From an uncultured SAR116 cluster alpha proteobacterium (GTDB taxonomy: Bacteria; Pseudomonadota; Alphaproteobacteria; Puniceispirillales; Puniceispirillaceae), in the NCBI GenBank assembly GCA_902520885.1, contig CABYPW010000014.1:1-61852 (forward strand): a DNA stretch of 61,852 nucleotides, written 5' to 3'. Below, in pieces: positions 18,602 through 28,385 of this stretch. Both the position numbers and the translations under genes were made by a program. The notes under the pieces are model-generated. The model did not search any database. It saw nothing but the letters and a program-made list of their open reading frames with translations, and was not told the DNA's origin. Numbering within the stretch: position 1 is the stretch's first letter; each line of letters starts with the position of its first letter.

Positions 18602-19231
18602 TCAATCGTTGTCTGTAAGGCCAGCACCTGCGCCCACTAGTCGTGATTGTTCTGTTTCTTGGACGTAGGTATTTGCTGCAATGTCTTCGATTTCTCTCCA
18701 AATTTTATCGTTTATGAATAAGGAAACAGATGGTTCTAATTCAGCTAAATCATCATGGATTTTATCTGTCATCTCTAATGTTACATAGTCAGCTTTGTTG
18801 CTAATGAGGAATTCACCATCGGCCGCTAATGAATATTCAAAAAACCTTGCAACCACCTTTTTATTGAGGCTTAATGATAAGCTTAATTCAGGGGCTAAAT
18901 GTAGGCAGAATCCAACAAGAAGTAATACGCTATCGATACGCTGGATGTTGATCTGTCTATATAAATCTGATTGTAAACAATCTACAAAGAATGGACCATC
19001 GTTAATAACTGAGACATTTCCAAAGTCCACAACTTTCCGGGATACGTCTAAAATATGAGGCTGAGTTTTAGTTGTTCGAATTAAATTTGGAAGAAAATCA
19101 AAAATTTCACTTTGATATGCGCCAATTCTTACGGCGCTAGATGCTATATCTTCAGCACGGCCGACATCTATGCCTGCACCAACACATGCCTTATAACATA
19201 AAAATTTTGTTTCGGAGAATGATCTATGCAT
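18602..19231 (-). CDS. DUF3726-like protein
   Basis: A 209-residue soluble protein. The N-terminal SFSETKFLCYKACVGAGIDV followed by an Ala-rich helix resembles my recollection of DUF3726 proteins, which begin with a similar helical region; function is unknown. There is no signal peptide, membrane segment or catalytic motif that I can identify. The ATG at 19231 is preferred over an upstream TTG (19258), because it leaves a two-base gap after the TAA of the preceding gene, the same arrangement as the junction one gene upstream. Translational coupling within a three-gene unit is likely. Confidence 0.7.
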   Translation of the reverse strand: MHRSFSETKFLCYKACVGAGIDVGRAEDIASSAVRIGAYQSEIFDFLPNLIRTTKTQPHILDVSRKVVDFGNVSVINDGPFFVDCLQSDLYRQINIQRIDSVLLLVGFCLHLAPELSLSLSLNKKVVARFFEYSLAADGEFLISNKADYVTLEMTDKIHDDLAELEPSVSLFINDKIWREIEDIAANTYVQETEQSRLVGAGAGLTDND

Positions 19232-19233
19232 AA

Positions 19234-20940
19234 TTACTGAAGGATTGGGAGCCACCAATCATCAGCATTTGAGTTATCTAATTCAGACGCTGTTGGAGCA
19301 CCCTGATATAATGTTATGCGTGTCCATCTGTCTGACTTTGGATCAAATTTCGCTGCACCAAAAAAAGATAACTTGCATCTAAGCATGTCAATTGGACGGC
19401 AATTCTTACCAATTAAATTATTTTGTATCTCGCTAAAAGGTGCCCATAAAGCGGTTTGTATTCTTCTAACAATATAACGAAATTCTGGACGTTTCATAAT
19501 GAAAATAGCAGTTATTTCATTTTCATCATGTTCTCTTAATACTTTTTCAAGTTTTTGAACTCTCTTTGCTATATCTAGAGGCTGTTCTTTTTCCGCACCT
19601 TCTTCTGTTCGTCTTATGCCTAGTCTAGGTTCAAGCTTAGCTTCAGATGTATACCAAAAATGAAAATCTTCATCAGGGTTAGAAAAATCGATTTTAAGTG
19701 CCCAATCATACTGATTCTTTATTATATCTTTTAGCAGTTTTAATGGCATATCTGGTCTAAGACGGGGTTCGGTATCGCTATTCATACAATGTGATAAATC
19801 GTCAATTTCATCACCCCCAAGTTCAATTACAAGGGCAATCATAAGCTCCTGTGTTTCAAGCGACAATTTGCTGGTTTGATTGATAAGGTTATTGATAGGA
19901 TAAATATTATCAATATAAAGATTGATTTTGGTTCTTAGATTTTTCCATTCCTTTCGAAGAATAGATATGCGTTTGGCCTGAATGGCATCTGCAGTTTGCC
20001 ATTGTTCTAAATGGGCGTTTGCCCTATCGAATAAACTGACCAAATCTTTTTTCTGGCGGGTGGTAATAGCACGTTTTCCTCGCATTTTGGCTATTGCTGT
20101 CTCTCTAGCTAAAATCCAATTATTTATCAATACGGGGTGGCTTACCAGAAAAGGTGCCATACCAAGACCAGTCGAATTACCAATTCCCAGATATCTTTTA
20201 TTTGTAGCTGAAAGCTCAATTGCAGTTTTGGGAGATTTGCATTTAGCAATATGTTCTACAAGCTTATGAGTAAATTCTCTTATGAGGTATACCGCTAGCA
20301 TCTCAATCTGGAAAGGACCAGAAAGACTTCCTCTGTTAATTACTTTTTCTCTATCTGCAATTCCAAACTTACCATTTCCGTAAACAGCCGTTGTTCTCAT
20401 CAGGTAACCAGTTGACTCAACTAGCTTTTGTTCTGGCTGAATTCCTTTTGCCAGATTATCAACAACATGTTGAAATAGCCTAACGGATTTGTTGGCTCTA
20501 CTTAGAACCAATTCTCTTTCTGAATATCTACCTGCCTCTTGCTTTGGCACTTGATTTTCTAGTCTAACTAGGTCTTCTTCGGAAGGAATGCCATCAAATA
20601 AAACATAAGTACTATCCCACGCTTCAGCAATTACACGGTCGGTTCGGTCTTCATCAGATAGTGGTTGTGTGTAAGCTATGAGTGAATAAGGTAGTCCATT
20701 AAGCTTAATAGTTAAAACAGCTTTTCCAAAGCCTTTCCCATTTAATGACCAATTTGTGACACAAAGAGATGAACCTTCTTTTGAAAGTTGGCGAATCAAA
20801 ACACGCATAAATGATAGACGTGTTGGAAAAAAACTACCAAGCCTTTCCAATCTCATGACAAGACTCGGGGGTCTTAGCTGATCCATGAAATTCTCTGTTA
20901 GCTCACATTTTTCTAATGTTTTGAACTTTTGTTTACTCAT
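19234..20940 (-). CDS. Large protein of unknown function in a DUF3726/M19 unit
   Basis: I do not recognise this 568-residue protein. It is soluble, basic and charged, with no signal peptide. A notable conserved-looking patch is GNSTGLGMAPFLVSHP at about residue 265-280, followed by a long helical, Lys/Arg-rich region (about 285-400) and a Trp-rich C-terminus (NADDWWLPILQ). The ATG at 20940 lies two bases after the stop of the M19-like gene; the longer frame from 20979 would overlap it. Its tight placement between an M19-like protein and a DUF3726-like protein implies that the three work together. No function is proposed from sequence. Confidence 0.75.
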   Translation of the reverse strand: MSKQKFKTLEKCELTENFMDQLRPPSLVMRLERLGSFFPTRLSFMRVLIRQLSKEGSSLCVTNWSLNGKGFGKAVLTIKLNGLPYSLIAYTQPLSDEDRTDRVIAEAWDSTYVLFDGIPSEEDLVRLENQVPKQEAGRYSERELVLSRANKSVRLFQHVVDNLAKGIQPEQKLVESTGYLMRTTAVYGNGKFGIADREKVINRGSLSGPFQIEMLAVYLIREFTHKLVEHIAKCKSPKTAIELSATNKRYLGIGNSTGLGMAPFLVSHPVLINNWILARETAIAKMRGKRAITTRQKKDLVSLFDRANAHLEQWQTADAIQAKRISILRKEWKNLRTKINLYIDNIYPINNLINQTSKLSLETQELMIALVIELGGDEIDDLSHCMNSDTEPRLRPDMPLKLLKDIIKNQYDWALKIDFSNPDEDFHFWYTSEAKLEPRLGIRRTEEGAEKEQPLDIAKRVQKLEKVLREHDENEITAIFIMKRPEFRYIVRRIQTALWAPFSEIQNNLIGKNCRPIDMLRCKLSFFGAAKFDPKSDRWTRITLYQGAPTASELDNSNADDWWLPILQ

Positions 20941-20942
20941 AC

Positions 20943-21920
20943 TTAGTGTCCGAATTCTTCCTCGTAAAATTTGTACCAATTATCGCCTAATATGCCATCT
21001 ATCTCTCGTTTGGAAAACCCAGTTTTTTGCAATCCTTGTTCTATATTGAAAAAATCCGAGTTCTTTCTAAACCAATAAGGCTGCATTGGAAAACCAGCTT
21101 TCTCTGCAGAACCTTCACCGAAGTCAATCGTTTTTGTCCAACGGCCATTTCGCATCCATTCAACAATTGAGTCAGGTTGGTCCTGACATAGATCACTGCC
21201 AATCCCAAGAGAGGAGGTTCCTCCTATTAAATCGGCAGTCTTAGCAATCATCTCACAGAACTCTTGTAATGTGCAGTTACTTCCATTTTTCAGATGGTGC
21301 GGATAAATGGAGAAACCTAGCATACCGCCAGAATTAGCTAAAGCTTTTATAACAGTATCTGACTTATTACGTTTTGCTTTACACCAAAAAATTGGATTTG
21401 CATGTGAAATGGTTATAGGTCTAGATGATTTTTCAATTGCTTGGAGGGTAGAATTTTCTGCTGAATGACTCATGTCAATAATGATTCCAAGACGGTTCAT
21501 TTCCGCTATCACCTCTCGTCCCATGCGAGTAATGCCACTATCTTCAGCTTCATAACAACCGGTTGCTAATAAAGACTGATTATTATAAGTAAGCTGCATA
21601 ATTCGAATGCCTAACTGATGCCATATTTGTAAAAGACTGATATCATCTTCAATTGGTGCAGGTGTTTGGAAACCAAAGATAATGGCAGTTTTTCCTTCTT
21701 TCTTAGCAAGGCGTATATCCTCAGCATAATGAGCGTGCACTATCCTATCTGGATAACGCTCAAACCATCTATTCCATTCTTCTAAGTTGAGTATTGTTTC
21801 TCTAAAATTTTCATGATAAGCGATTGTTGCATGCACACAGTCGAGTCTGCCATCAAGCATTTCTGTGAATATTTTTTCCGACCAGTTTGCATATTGCAAA
21901 CCATCAATTCTATAGCCCAT
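20943..21920 (-). CDS. Membrane-dipeptidase-like protein (peptidase family M19), atypical metal site
   Basis: A 325-residue TIM-barrel protein of the renal dipeptidase family. Conserved parts include QLGIRIMQLTYNNQ, GREVIAEMNRLGIIIDMSH, the ISHANP strand and GIGSDLCQDQPDS. The first zinc motif (usually DGHxD) reads DGLQYAN and the bridging-Glu position (GVEGG) reads GFQTP, so three of five usual zinc ligands are replaced, while the His of DMSH and of SHAN remain. It may have a mononuclear site or another activity. No signal peptide is seen, unlike secreted family members. First gene of the three-gene unit ending at 18602 and divergent from the Ldh-family reductase. Confidence 0.85.
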   Translation of the reverse strand: MGYRIDGLQYANWSEKIFTEMLDGRLDCVHATIAYHENFRETILNLEEWNRWFERYPDRIVHAHYAEDIRLAKKEGKTAIIFGFQTPAPIEDDISLLQIWHQLGIRIMQLTYNNQSLLATGCYEAEDSGITRMGREVIAEMNRLGIIIDMSHSAENSTLQAIEKSSRPITISHANPIFWCKAKRNKSDTVIKALANSGGMLGFSIYPHHLKNGSNCTLQEFCEMIAKTADLIGGTSSLGIGSDLCQDQPDSIVEWMRNGRWTKTIDFGEGSAEKAGFPMQPYWFRKNSDFFNIEQGLQKTGFSKREIDGILGDNWYKFYEEEFGH

Positions 21921-22080
21921 TAAGATGCCTTTTTGAAAATCTGATAACTTAAATTAATAACCTTCGCTTGTTCTAAAAATATCATATATAGAAATATTCG
22001 GGAATACGCTATTATTTGACCCTAATTAAAAATATGTGCGAAGTTAAACTGAATCAGTTTGATAAATTAGAGGATATTTA

Positions 22081-23085
22081 ATGGCTAAAACTAAAGCGAT
22101 GTTATTAGAGGAGATTTTTAATTTAGCATTTACTAAATTGGTGGAGGCTGGTTCAGATGAGCACAATGCTTCTATTCTCGCAACTGTTTTAAGAAACGCA
22201 GAGAGAGATGGCTCTCATTCTCACGGTTTATTTAGGTTACCAGCATATTTGACTGGGCTCAAGTCAGGTAAAATAAACGGTAATGCTAGGGCAACCATAA
22301 ATGAGATTACACCTTCCTTTGTACGTGTGGATGGAAAACAAGGATTAGCACCAACGGCTCATAATGTTGCTGTTCCAGCGCTTGTTAACGCAGCCCATAA
22401 AACTGGTGTAGCTATCGCAGCTATTCATAGATGTTTTCATATGGCGGCGTTATGGCCAGAAGTTGAAGCAATTGCTGAAAAAGGTCTTGCTGCTATTGCT
22501 TGCACAAATTATATGCCATCAGTGGCACCTGCCGGTGCAAATAAGGCCTTTTTTGGAACAAATCCAATAGCTTTTGCTTGGCCACGTCCAGGTAAAACAC
22601 CTGTAGTGTATGATATGGCAACTGCAGCAATGGCATTGGGAGATGTTCAAGTCGCAGCACGTGATGGTAAGAAAGTGCCAGAGGGAACTGGTCTTGATAG
22701 TGATGGACAGCCAACCATAGAACCCTTAGCTATTGTCAAAGGAGGCGTACTTTTGCCTTTTGGCGGGTATAAGGGTTCAGGTTTATCCATGATGGTTGAA
22801 TTGCTTACTGCTGGCCTTACAGGAGAGACTTTCTCTGATGAAACAAAGGCCCAAGACAATGCAGACGGAGGGCCTCCGATTGGAGGGCAATTTCTTTTGG
22901 CAATGTCACCTGAAATCATCGCAATAGATGATTGGCAAGAACATTGTGATTCGTTTTTTGAGCGGATAAGTGGTTTGCCCGGGGAGGGTGTAAGGCTCCC
23001 AGGGGAAAGGAGGCATAAGAATCGTCTTTCAGATGCACCAAGGAAAATAAATCTAGAACTTTTAGAGAAAATAGCCTCATTTTAA
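22081..23085 (+). CDS. Ldh/MDH2-family oxidoreductase (imino acid reductase-like)
   Basis: A 334-residue NAD(P)H-dependent enzyme of the malate/L-lactate dehydrogenase type 2 family, which includes delta1-piperideine-2-carboxylate/pyrroline-2-carboxylate reductase, ureidoglycolate dehydrogenase and sulfolactate dehydrogenase. Motifs seen are NAERDGSHSHGLFRLP (catalytic His region), FFGTNPIAFAWP, VYDMATAAMA and LLPFGGYKGSGLSMMVELL. GAGG precedes the ATG. The neighbouring sarcosine oxidase operon and M19-like unit suggest a role in N-methyl or cyclic amino acid use, but the substrate is inference. Confidence 0.9.
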   Translation: MAKTKAMLLEEIFNLAFTKLVEAGSDEHNASILATVLRNAERDGSHSHGLFRLPAYLTGLKSGKINGNARATINEITPSFVRVDGKQGLAPTAHNVAVPALVNAAHKTGVAIAAIHRCFHMAALWPEVEAIAEKGLAAIACTNYMPSVAPAGANKAFFGTNPIAFAWPRPGKTPVVYDMATAAMALGDVQVAARDGKKVPEGTGLDSDGQPTIEPLAIVKGGVLLPFGGYKGSGLSMMVELLTAGLTGETFSDETKAQDNADGGPPIGGQFLLAMSPEIIAIDDWQEHCDSFFERISGLPGEGVRLPGERRHKNRLSDAPRKINLELLEKIASF

Positions 23086-23097
23086 TGGAATAGTGTA

Positions 23098-23679
23098 TCA
23101 TTCTTTTCTAAATTCATATTGTTCGGCCGCTTCTGAAATCAGTTGCCAAATAGACTCTGAATAACTTCTTGGAAGAAAGATTTTCCAGTGATTTTGGCTT
23201 CGCCATAGTTTTGTACTTACTTGCTGAATAGATGTTGTAATTAATTTACCAACTGGAAATTGTTTTTCTCGTATATCAACAGGCACAAAATGTGTGAGGA
23301 CACGTGTTGAAAATATTCCACTAATCTTTATTTGAACAAAGCTGTGTGACAAATCAATATCCATAACGAAGTCTCTATCAATTCCCTCGAAAACGTTGGA
23401 ATAGTCATTTAAAACCCACCATTTATAGGGCTCCACTCGAACAACGTGAGCACTGCCATATTGACATACTATTCCTGGTTTCAAATAATCGCTATTAACA
23501 TTAAGGGATTTAAAATATTTTTTTAAATTATTCATTTTAATAGGCCAGGTTACAATTTGATTTAGTTTAAAGTCTCTAACAAGTTCAAATTCAATTTTGG
23601 CTTCACCATTAAATTTTTTGTTTTTTGGGAAATATGAGTCAAGTGCATTAACTCGCTCTATTTTAGGTGATTTAACCAT
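23098..23679 (-). CDS. soxG: Sarcosine oxidase gamma subunit
   Basis: A 193-residue SoxG-type subunit of heterotetrameric sarcosine oxidase. It is divergent, but the SAHVVRVEPYKWWVL segment, the VMDIDLSHSFVQIKISG strand (which in this family resembles the aminomethyltransferase fold) and the HWKIFLPRSYSESIWQLI ending fit the family. The ATG overlaps the end of soxA by eight bases, showing translational coupling. SoxG stabilises the complex. Last gene of soxBDAG and convergent with the Ldh-family gene. Confidence 0.85.
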   Translation of the reverse strand: MVKSPKIERVNALDSYFPKNKKFNGEAKIEFELVRDFKLNQIVTWPIKMNNLKKYFKSLNVNSDYLKPGIVCQYGSAHVVRVEPYKWWVLNDYSNVFEGIDRDFVMDIDLSHSFVQIKISGIFSTRVLTHFVPVDIREKQFPVGKLITTSIQQVSTKLWRSQNHWKIFLPRSYSESIWQLISEAAEQYEFRKE

Positions 23680-26650
23680 GCAATCTTAGGCCCTCTGGAT
23701 CATACATTTGGGGAGAAACGATCTCCACATCAAGAAAATTTGAACGCAATTCGTCGGATAATACAATATTTTTGTCTTTAACATAGGCAAGGCCTCCAGT
23801 TATGAAACCGAGCGCTATCCAATGTCCTAGTGCTGGAGAAAAGGTAACCGATGTTACCCAACCAAGTGGATGCCCGTTTGAGTAGCCTGCTTCGTTTAAT
23901 AACGCTCCAGCTTTGAATGTTTTATTTTTGTCTTTCGGGAAAATACCAACAAGTTGTGGCCTATCAGAGTCAGTCAGTTTTTCTCTATTTTTTAAAACTT
24001 TTCCAATATAATCTTTATTGGAGGACGCCATTTTGCTAAGTCCAATATCTTGAATAGTAACTCTTCCATCTATTTCAGCGTTTGTTAAATGACCTTTTTC
24101 AATACGCATAGTTCCTAGCGCTTCAAGTCCATAAAGACAGCATTCGAATTTTTGACCATTTTCCCAGATAAATTCCATCATTGATTGTGCATAATCACTA
24201 GGAATATATACCTCGTAGGCAAGTTCACCAGAAAAGCTAATGCGTGCTACATAGCATGGCACATTTTGTATTAGAACTTGTTTTATGCCCATGAAAGGAA
24301 GTGACTCATTCGAAATTTCATTTGGATCGTCTATAATTTTTGTTAATAAATTTCTTGAATTTGGTCCTGCAAGTGCACAGCCACCCCATTGGTCAGTAAC
24401 AGAAGTTACCTGCACACTTAAGTCAGGCCAACGAACCTGTAATAATTCCTCTAAACGGGCCATTACAGAAAAGGCATTGTCGGTGGTTGTTGTCATTAGA
24501 TAACAGTTTTCAGACAGGCGCCACGTCGTGCCATCATCAAATACTAAGCCATCGTCACGGAGCATAATTCCATATCGTGCTTTTCCAACTGGTAATTTAG
24601 CAAATGGATTTGTATAAACACGATTAATGAACTCAGTTGAGTCTGGACCTTGTATTATAATTTTGCCGAGGCTGCTGACATCGCAGATGCCAAGACTTCT
24701 TCTAGTTACTGTTGCCTCTCTTATATAGGCCGCTTCTAGCGACTCAGACTCCATTGGGTAATACCAAGGTCGATGCCATAGTCCAGCATTAATCATCACA
24801 CCCTTATTTTGGATAGAAAAATTATTAAAGGGTGTTCTCCTGATAGGTTTAAAATGAGACTGTCTATTTCTTCCTGCCAATGCTCCGAGTGAAATTGATG
24901 TATAGGGAGGGCGAAAACGAGTCACACCAACCTCGCTTATAGAACAATTAAGTGCCTCTGCCATCAGGGCAAGTCCAATAATATTTCCCATTTTCCCTTG
25001 GTCTGTTGCCATGCCCAGAGTAGTGTATCTTTTCATATGCTCTACTGAGATGAAACCTTCTTGATATGCTAAACGAATATCAGAAGAGGTAACATCATGT
25101 TGGGGGTCTACGAAGGCCTTCCCTTTTATATTATGCAAGCAAATTTCATATAACGGAGCCAAAGGAGTTTCCCATCCTCCTATTACTGTGGAGGGTTTAT
25201 GTTTTTTCCTTGAATTATACTGAAATATTTCTTTTGCAGACTGAATGCATCCTGCCTTTGTCCAAATTCCTCTAGCAGAACCAATTAAAAAAATTGATTT
25301 GTTATCTCCTGATGATAGAAAGCACGCATTTTCCTCATTCCAATTTATTGGATAGCCTTGATGTGACGCAAGATGTATTACGGGAGACCATCCAGCAGAA
25401 ATCAAAAGACAATCACAAGATAAATTACCAGCATACCTCCATTTGTTATTTGCAAACTCAACTAGATTAATTTTACCAATAGATGAGGTATTTAACCCTT
25501 TTTCTGCTTTAACAACGCCAGAACCTAAGTATAAGTTAATTCTTAAACCTGCAATCTGCTGTAAGAGTTTGTTTCCTATCTGTTCGCGAGCATCTAGTAT
25601 TGTAATCGTTGCCCCTGCATTTTCTAACTCTATTGCAGTTTCATAAGCTGAGTCATTATTTGTGCTTATAACAATATTTTTACTTAATAATAAATTGAAA
25701 CGGTTCAGATAAGTTCGAGCAGAACTAACACTCATAATTCCAGGCAAATCATTATTTATGAAGGCATAACTTCTCTCGATGGCACCGGTAGCCAATATAA
25801 TTTTTTCTGCTCTGCAAATATTAAATTGTTGTCTTGGCTTTTTTGAGGAAGTTTTATACTCTTTGGCTGGCATAACTTGCACAAGTCCTACTGTTTTATC
25901 ATCGTATAAACCAAAAGCAGTTGTGCGAGTTAAAATTGTAACCCGTAGTTTTTTAAGTACTTCAATTTGTGTCTCGAGTTCTACTGTATCTGGCTGACTT
26001 AGATAGCTCCCACCAATTGCGTAATCTTGTTCAACAATTAAGACATCTTTTCCTTCTTCTGCTGCAGAAATAGCTGCTTGAAGACCTGCGGGTCCAGTTC
26101 CAATAACCAAAACATCTGTATGAGTATGCATATGCTCATAGCAATCTGGGTCTGGCAGCCTGGAAGATTGTCCAAGCCCCGCAGCCTTGCGAATAAAGTG
26201 CTCAAAAAACATCCATATCTTTGTGCCTCGTCCCCATTCGAACGGTGGTATGCCCATGAACATTTTATAATAAAAACCAGCTGCAAAAAATTTACCAAAT
26301 ACATTCAAAATGCTTCCGATATCAAATTTTACTGAAGGCCAAGCATTCTGAGAATAAACAGAAAGACCTTGTGTTAATTCTGTAGTGGTTGCTCTGACAT
26401 TTGCCTCAGTGTAAGCGCCATTTCCAATAGTAACGAGCGCTCCAGCTTCCTCTACACCAGCAGACATGATTCCTCGTGGCCTATGGTATTTAAAGCTTCT
26501 ACCAATCACATGTTGATTATTCGCTAATAAACCGGCTGCAATGCTATCACCTTTATTGGCAAAGTATTTTTTGTTATTCCAAAAGAAAAAAATAACATTC
26601 TCTTCTACATTATCGGTACGAGATTGGTTTTTTTTGCGAAGAGGGTTCAT
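23672..26650 (-). CDS. soxA: Sarcosine oxidase alpha subunit
   Basis: A 992-residue alpha subunit. In order: an N-terminal ferredoxin-like/2Fe-2S-derived domain (with RSFKYHRPRGI near residue 55), an FAD/NAD-binding domain (VLVIGTGPAGLQAAISAAEE near 190), a SoxA A3-type region, and a C-terminal GcvT-like tetrahydrofolate-binding domain (from about 600; IQGPDSTEFINRVYTN, GELAYEVYIP, EALGTMRIEKGH). The complex demethylates sarcosine to glycine, giving 5,10-methylene-THF and hydrogen peroxide. The ATG at 26650 overlaps the soxD stop as ATGA, so it is preferred to the upstream TTG. Confidence 0.95.
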   Translation of the reverse strand: MNPLRKKNQSRTDNVEENVIFFFWNNKKYFANKGDSIAAGLLANNQHVIGRSFKYHRPRGIMSAGVEEAGALVTIGNGAYTEANVRATTTELTQGLSVYSQNAWPSVKFDIGSILNVFGKFFAAGFYYKMFMGIPPFEWGRGTKIWMFFEHFIRKAAGLGQSSRLPDPDCYEHMHTHTDVLVIGTGPAGLQAAISAAEEGKDVLIVEQDYAIGGSYLSQPDTVELETQIEVLKKLRVTILTRTTAFGLYDDKTVGLVQVMPAKEYKTSSKKPRQQFNICRAEKIILATGAIERSYAFINNDLPGIMSVSSARTYLNRFNLLLSKNIVISTNNDSAYETAIELENAGATITILDAREQIGNKLLQQIAGLRINLYLGSGVVKAEKGLNTSSIGKINLVEFANNKWRYAGNLSCDCLLISAGWSPVIHLASHQGYPINWNEENACFLSSGDNKSIFLIGSARGIWTKAGCIQSAKEIFQYNSRKKHKPSTVIGGWETPLAPLYEICLHNIKGKAFVDPQHDVTSSDIRLAYQEGFISVEHMKRYTTLGMATDQGKMGNIIGLALMAEALNCSISEVGVTRFRPPYTSISLGALAGRNRQSHFKPIRRTPFNNFSIQNKGVMINAGLWHRPWYYPMESESLEAAYIREATVTRRSLGICDVSSLGKIIIQGPDSTEFINRVYTNPFAKLPVGKARYGIMLRDDGLVFDDGTTWRLSENCYLMTTTTDNAFSVMARLEELLQVRWPDLSVQVTSVTDQWGGCALAGPNSRNLLTKIIDDPNEISNESLPFMGIKQVLIQNVPCYVARISFSGELAYEVYIPSDYAQSMMEFIWENGQKFECCLYGLEALGTMRIEKGHLTNAEIDGRVTIQDIGLSKMASSNKDYIGKVLKNREKLTDSDRPQLVGIFPKDKNKTFKAGALLNEAGYSNGHPLGWVTSVTFSPALGHWIALGFITGGLAYVKDKNIVLSDELRSNFLDVEIVSPQMYDPEGLRLHG

Positions 26651-26931
26651 GTGGTTTTCTTTATTTGTTCTTGCCAATCAGTATGAGCAAGTTTAACAGA
26701 GAAAATTTTATGGGTTACTGTATCTCTTTCAACTAGTAACCAAGAACGACAGCCATGTGTGTGTTGCCAAGTCTCGATTTGCCTCCCATAGGTATTTTTT
26801 CTCAAAAAAACGGCATCATACCAACTATTTTCATCCGCGTTCAATGCAGGAAATGTAATTTGACCTTCCCTTCCATAACTAAATTCACTTTGGTCGCGCT
26901 TTCCACAAAATGGACATTCTATTTGTATCAT
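26647..26931 (-). CDS. soxD: Sarcosine oxidase delta subunit
   Basis: A 94-residue small zinc-binding subunit. The N-terminal ECPFCGKRDQSEFSYG gives two cysteines (C6, C9), and HTHGCRSW supplies His59 and Cys61, the usual zinc ligands of this family. The GRQIETWQH and FSVKL segments are also typical. It lies between soxB and soxA with short or overlapping junctions and is required for assembly of the four-subunit enzyme. Confidence 0.94.
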   Translation of the reverse strand: MIQIECPFCGKRDQSEFSYGREGQITFPALNADENSWYDAVFLRKNTYGRQIETWQHTHGCRSWLLVERDTVTHKIFSVKLAHTDWQEQIKKTT

Positions 26932-26942
26932 CGTTTTATAGC

Positions 26943-28223
26943 CTAACCATGTAATTTTGTGTCGGGTCCTGCGCCACTTTCATCAATATAATGCCCACGC
27001 TTGAAACGTTCTAAATCGTGATTCTTTATAATTTCACTTGGTCTATCATTCGCAATAAGATCTGCAAAATACCAGCCAGAGGCAGGACTCGCTTTGAATC
27101 CTCCATAATTCCATCCAGCATTCAAATATAGATTATCTATTGGTGTTTTACACATAAAGAATGAGCCATCCATAGACATATCAACTATTCCAGACCAATG
27201 TCTTAATAACTTGACTCTTCCAAGGCACGGCATAAGAGATATTGCAGATTCTGCTACGTCCTGCACGATTGGTAAATTCCCTCTTTGAGCATAGGATTTA
27301 TACCAATCGATGTCACCACCAAATACCAAGCCCCCTTTATCAGATTGAGATATATAAAAATGTGCGCCTCCAACGCCAAAAACTACTACTTGGTCAAGCA
27401 GAGGTTTTAGCGGTTCTGTCACAAAAGCCTGTAGTTTATGGCTTTCAATAGGTAAGTTCCCTAAATTGGCAAGATGCCATAATCTAGAAGTATTCCCAGC
27501 AACTGCTAGCGCTATTTTTTTGGCTGATATTTTGCCTCTATTTGTTTGAAGGGAATTTATTTTTTGACCCTTACGGTCAATGGCAGTGACTTCACACTTT
27601 TGAATTATATCTACACCAAGTTTATCTGCAGCACGGGCATATCCCCAAGCAACTGCATCATGCCGAGCTGTTCCTGCTCTTTTTTGAACAAGACTGCCAT
27701 AAATTGGGAAGCGAGCATTTTTCGCATAATTTAAATGAGGGATTTTCTTTTCTAGCTTTGAGCGAGACCATATTTCGGCATCAGAACCGGTTTGACGCAT
27801 TATATTATATCTTCTAGCAGCTGAATCTAAGGCACTAGGTGTGTGATAAAGCGTTATATGTGAGCGTTGACTGAACATGACATTATAATTCAAGTCATGA
27901 CTAAGATTTTCCCACAATTTTAGGGAATGTTCATAAAATTCTCGATTACCCTTAAGCATATAGTTAGAGCGGACTATTGTTGTATTTCGCCCAGCATTTC
28001 CTCCACCAATCCAACCTTTTTCAACAACAGCTATATTTTTTAAATTAAAGTTTTTCGCCAGATAGTATGCGGTTGCAAGACCATGCAGACCCCCGCCCAC
28101 AATAACAATATCATACTTTGATTTTGGTTCTGGATCACGCCACTGTCTTGACCAACCAGATTGACCAATGAAACCATTTTTTAATACATTCCATGCTGAA
28201 AATCTTGTCACTTGCAAGGCCAT
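26943..28223 (-). CDS. soxB: Sarcosine oxidase beta subunit
   Basis: A 426-residue flavoprotein subunit of the DAO family. The Rossmann motif VIVGGGLHGLATAYYLA starts near residue 40. The GTARHDAVAWGYARAADKLG segment holds the His that carries covalent FMN in characterised heterotetrameric enzymes. The C-terminus has the substrate-side WNYGGFKASPASGWYFADLI. It oxidises the N-methyl amino acid; sarcosine is likely but dimethylglycine or other N-methyl compounds cannot be excluded. First gene of the sox run, 162 bases after the aldehyde dehydrogenase. Confidence 0.95.
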   Translation of the reverse strand: MALQVTRFSAWNVLKNGFIGQSGWSRQWRDPEPKSKYDIVIVGGGLHGLATAYYLAKNFNLKNIAVVEKGWIGGGNAGRNTTIVRSNYMLKGNREFYEHSLKLWENLSHDLNYNVMFSQRSHITLYHTPSALDSAARRYNIMRQTGSDAEIWSRSKLEKKIPHLNYAKNARFPIYGSLVQKRAGTARHDAVAWGYARAADKLGVDIIQKCEVTAIDRKGQKINSLQTNRGKISAKKIALAVAGNTSRLWHLANLGNLPIESHKLQAFVTEPLKPLLDQVVVFGVGGAHFYISQSDKGGLVFGGDIDWYKSYAQRGNLPIVQDVAESAISLMPCLGRVKLLRHWSGIVDMSMDGSFFMCKTPIDNLYLNAGWNYGGFKASPASGWYFADLIANDRPSEIIKNHDLERFKRGHYIDESGAGPDTKLHG

Positions 28224-28385
28224 AAACGAGTAAGGTTAAGGTTTTCCTTTAAAATGGGAAAGTACCTGTCATCTGTTAGAAAAACATCGCATTTTACAGC
28301 TGTCAACGAATATTGACGGATTAAGAGTGAAAACTTCAATAGGTAAAAAATGTCAGAAAGTTTATGTGAATTAATACTTGATATA

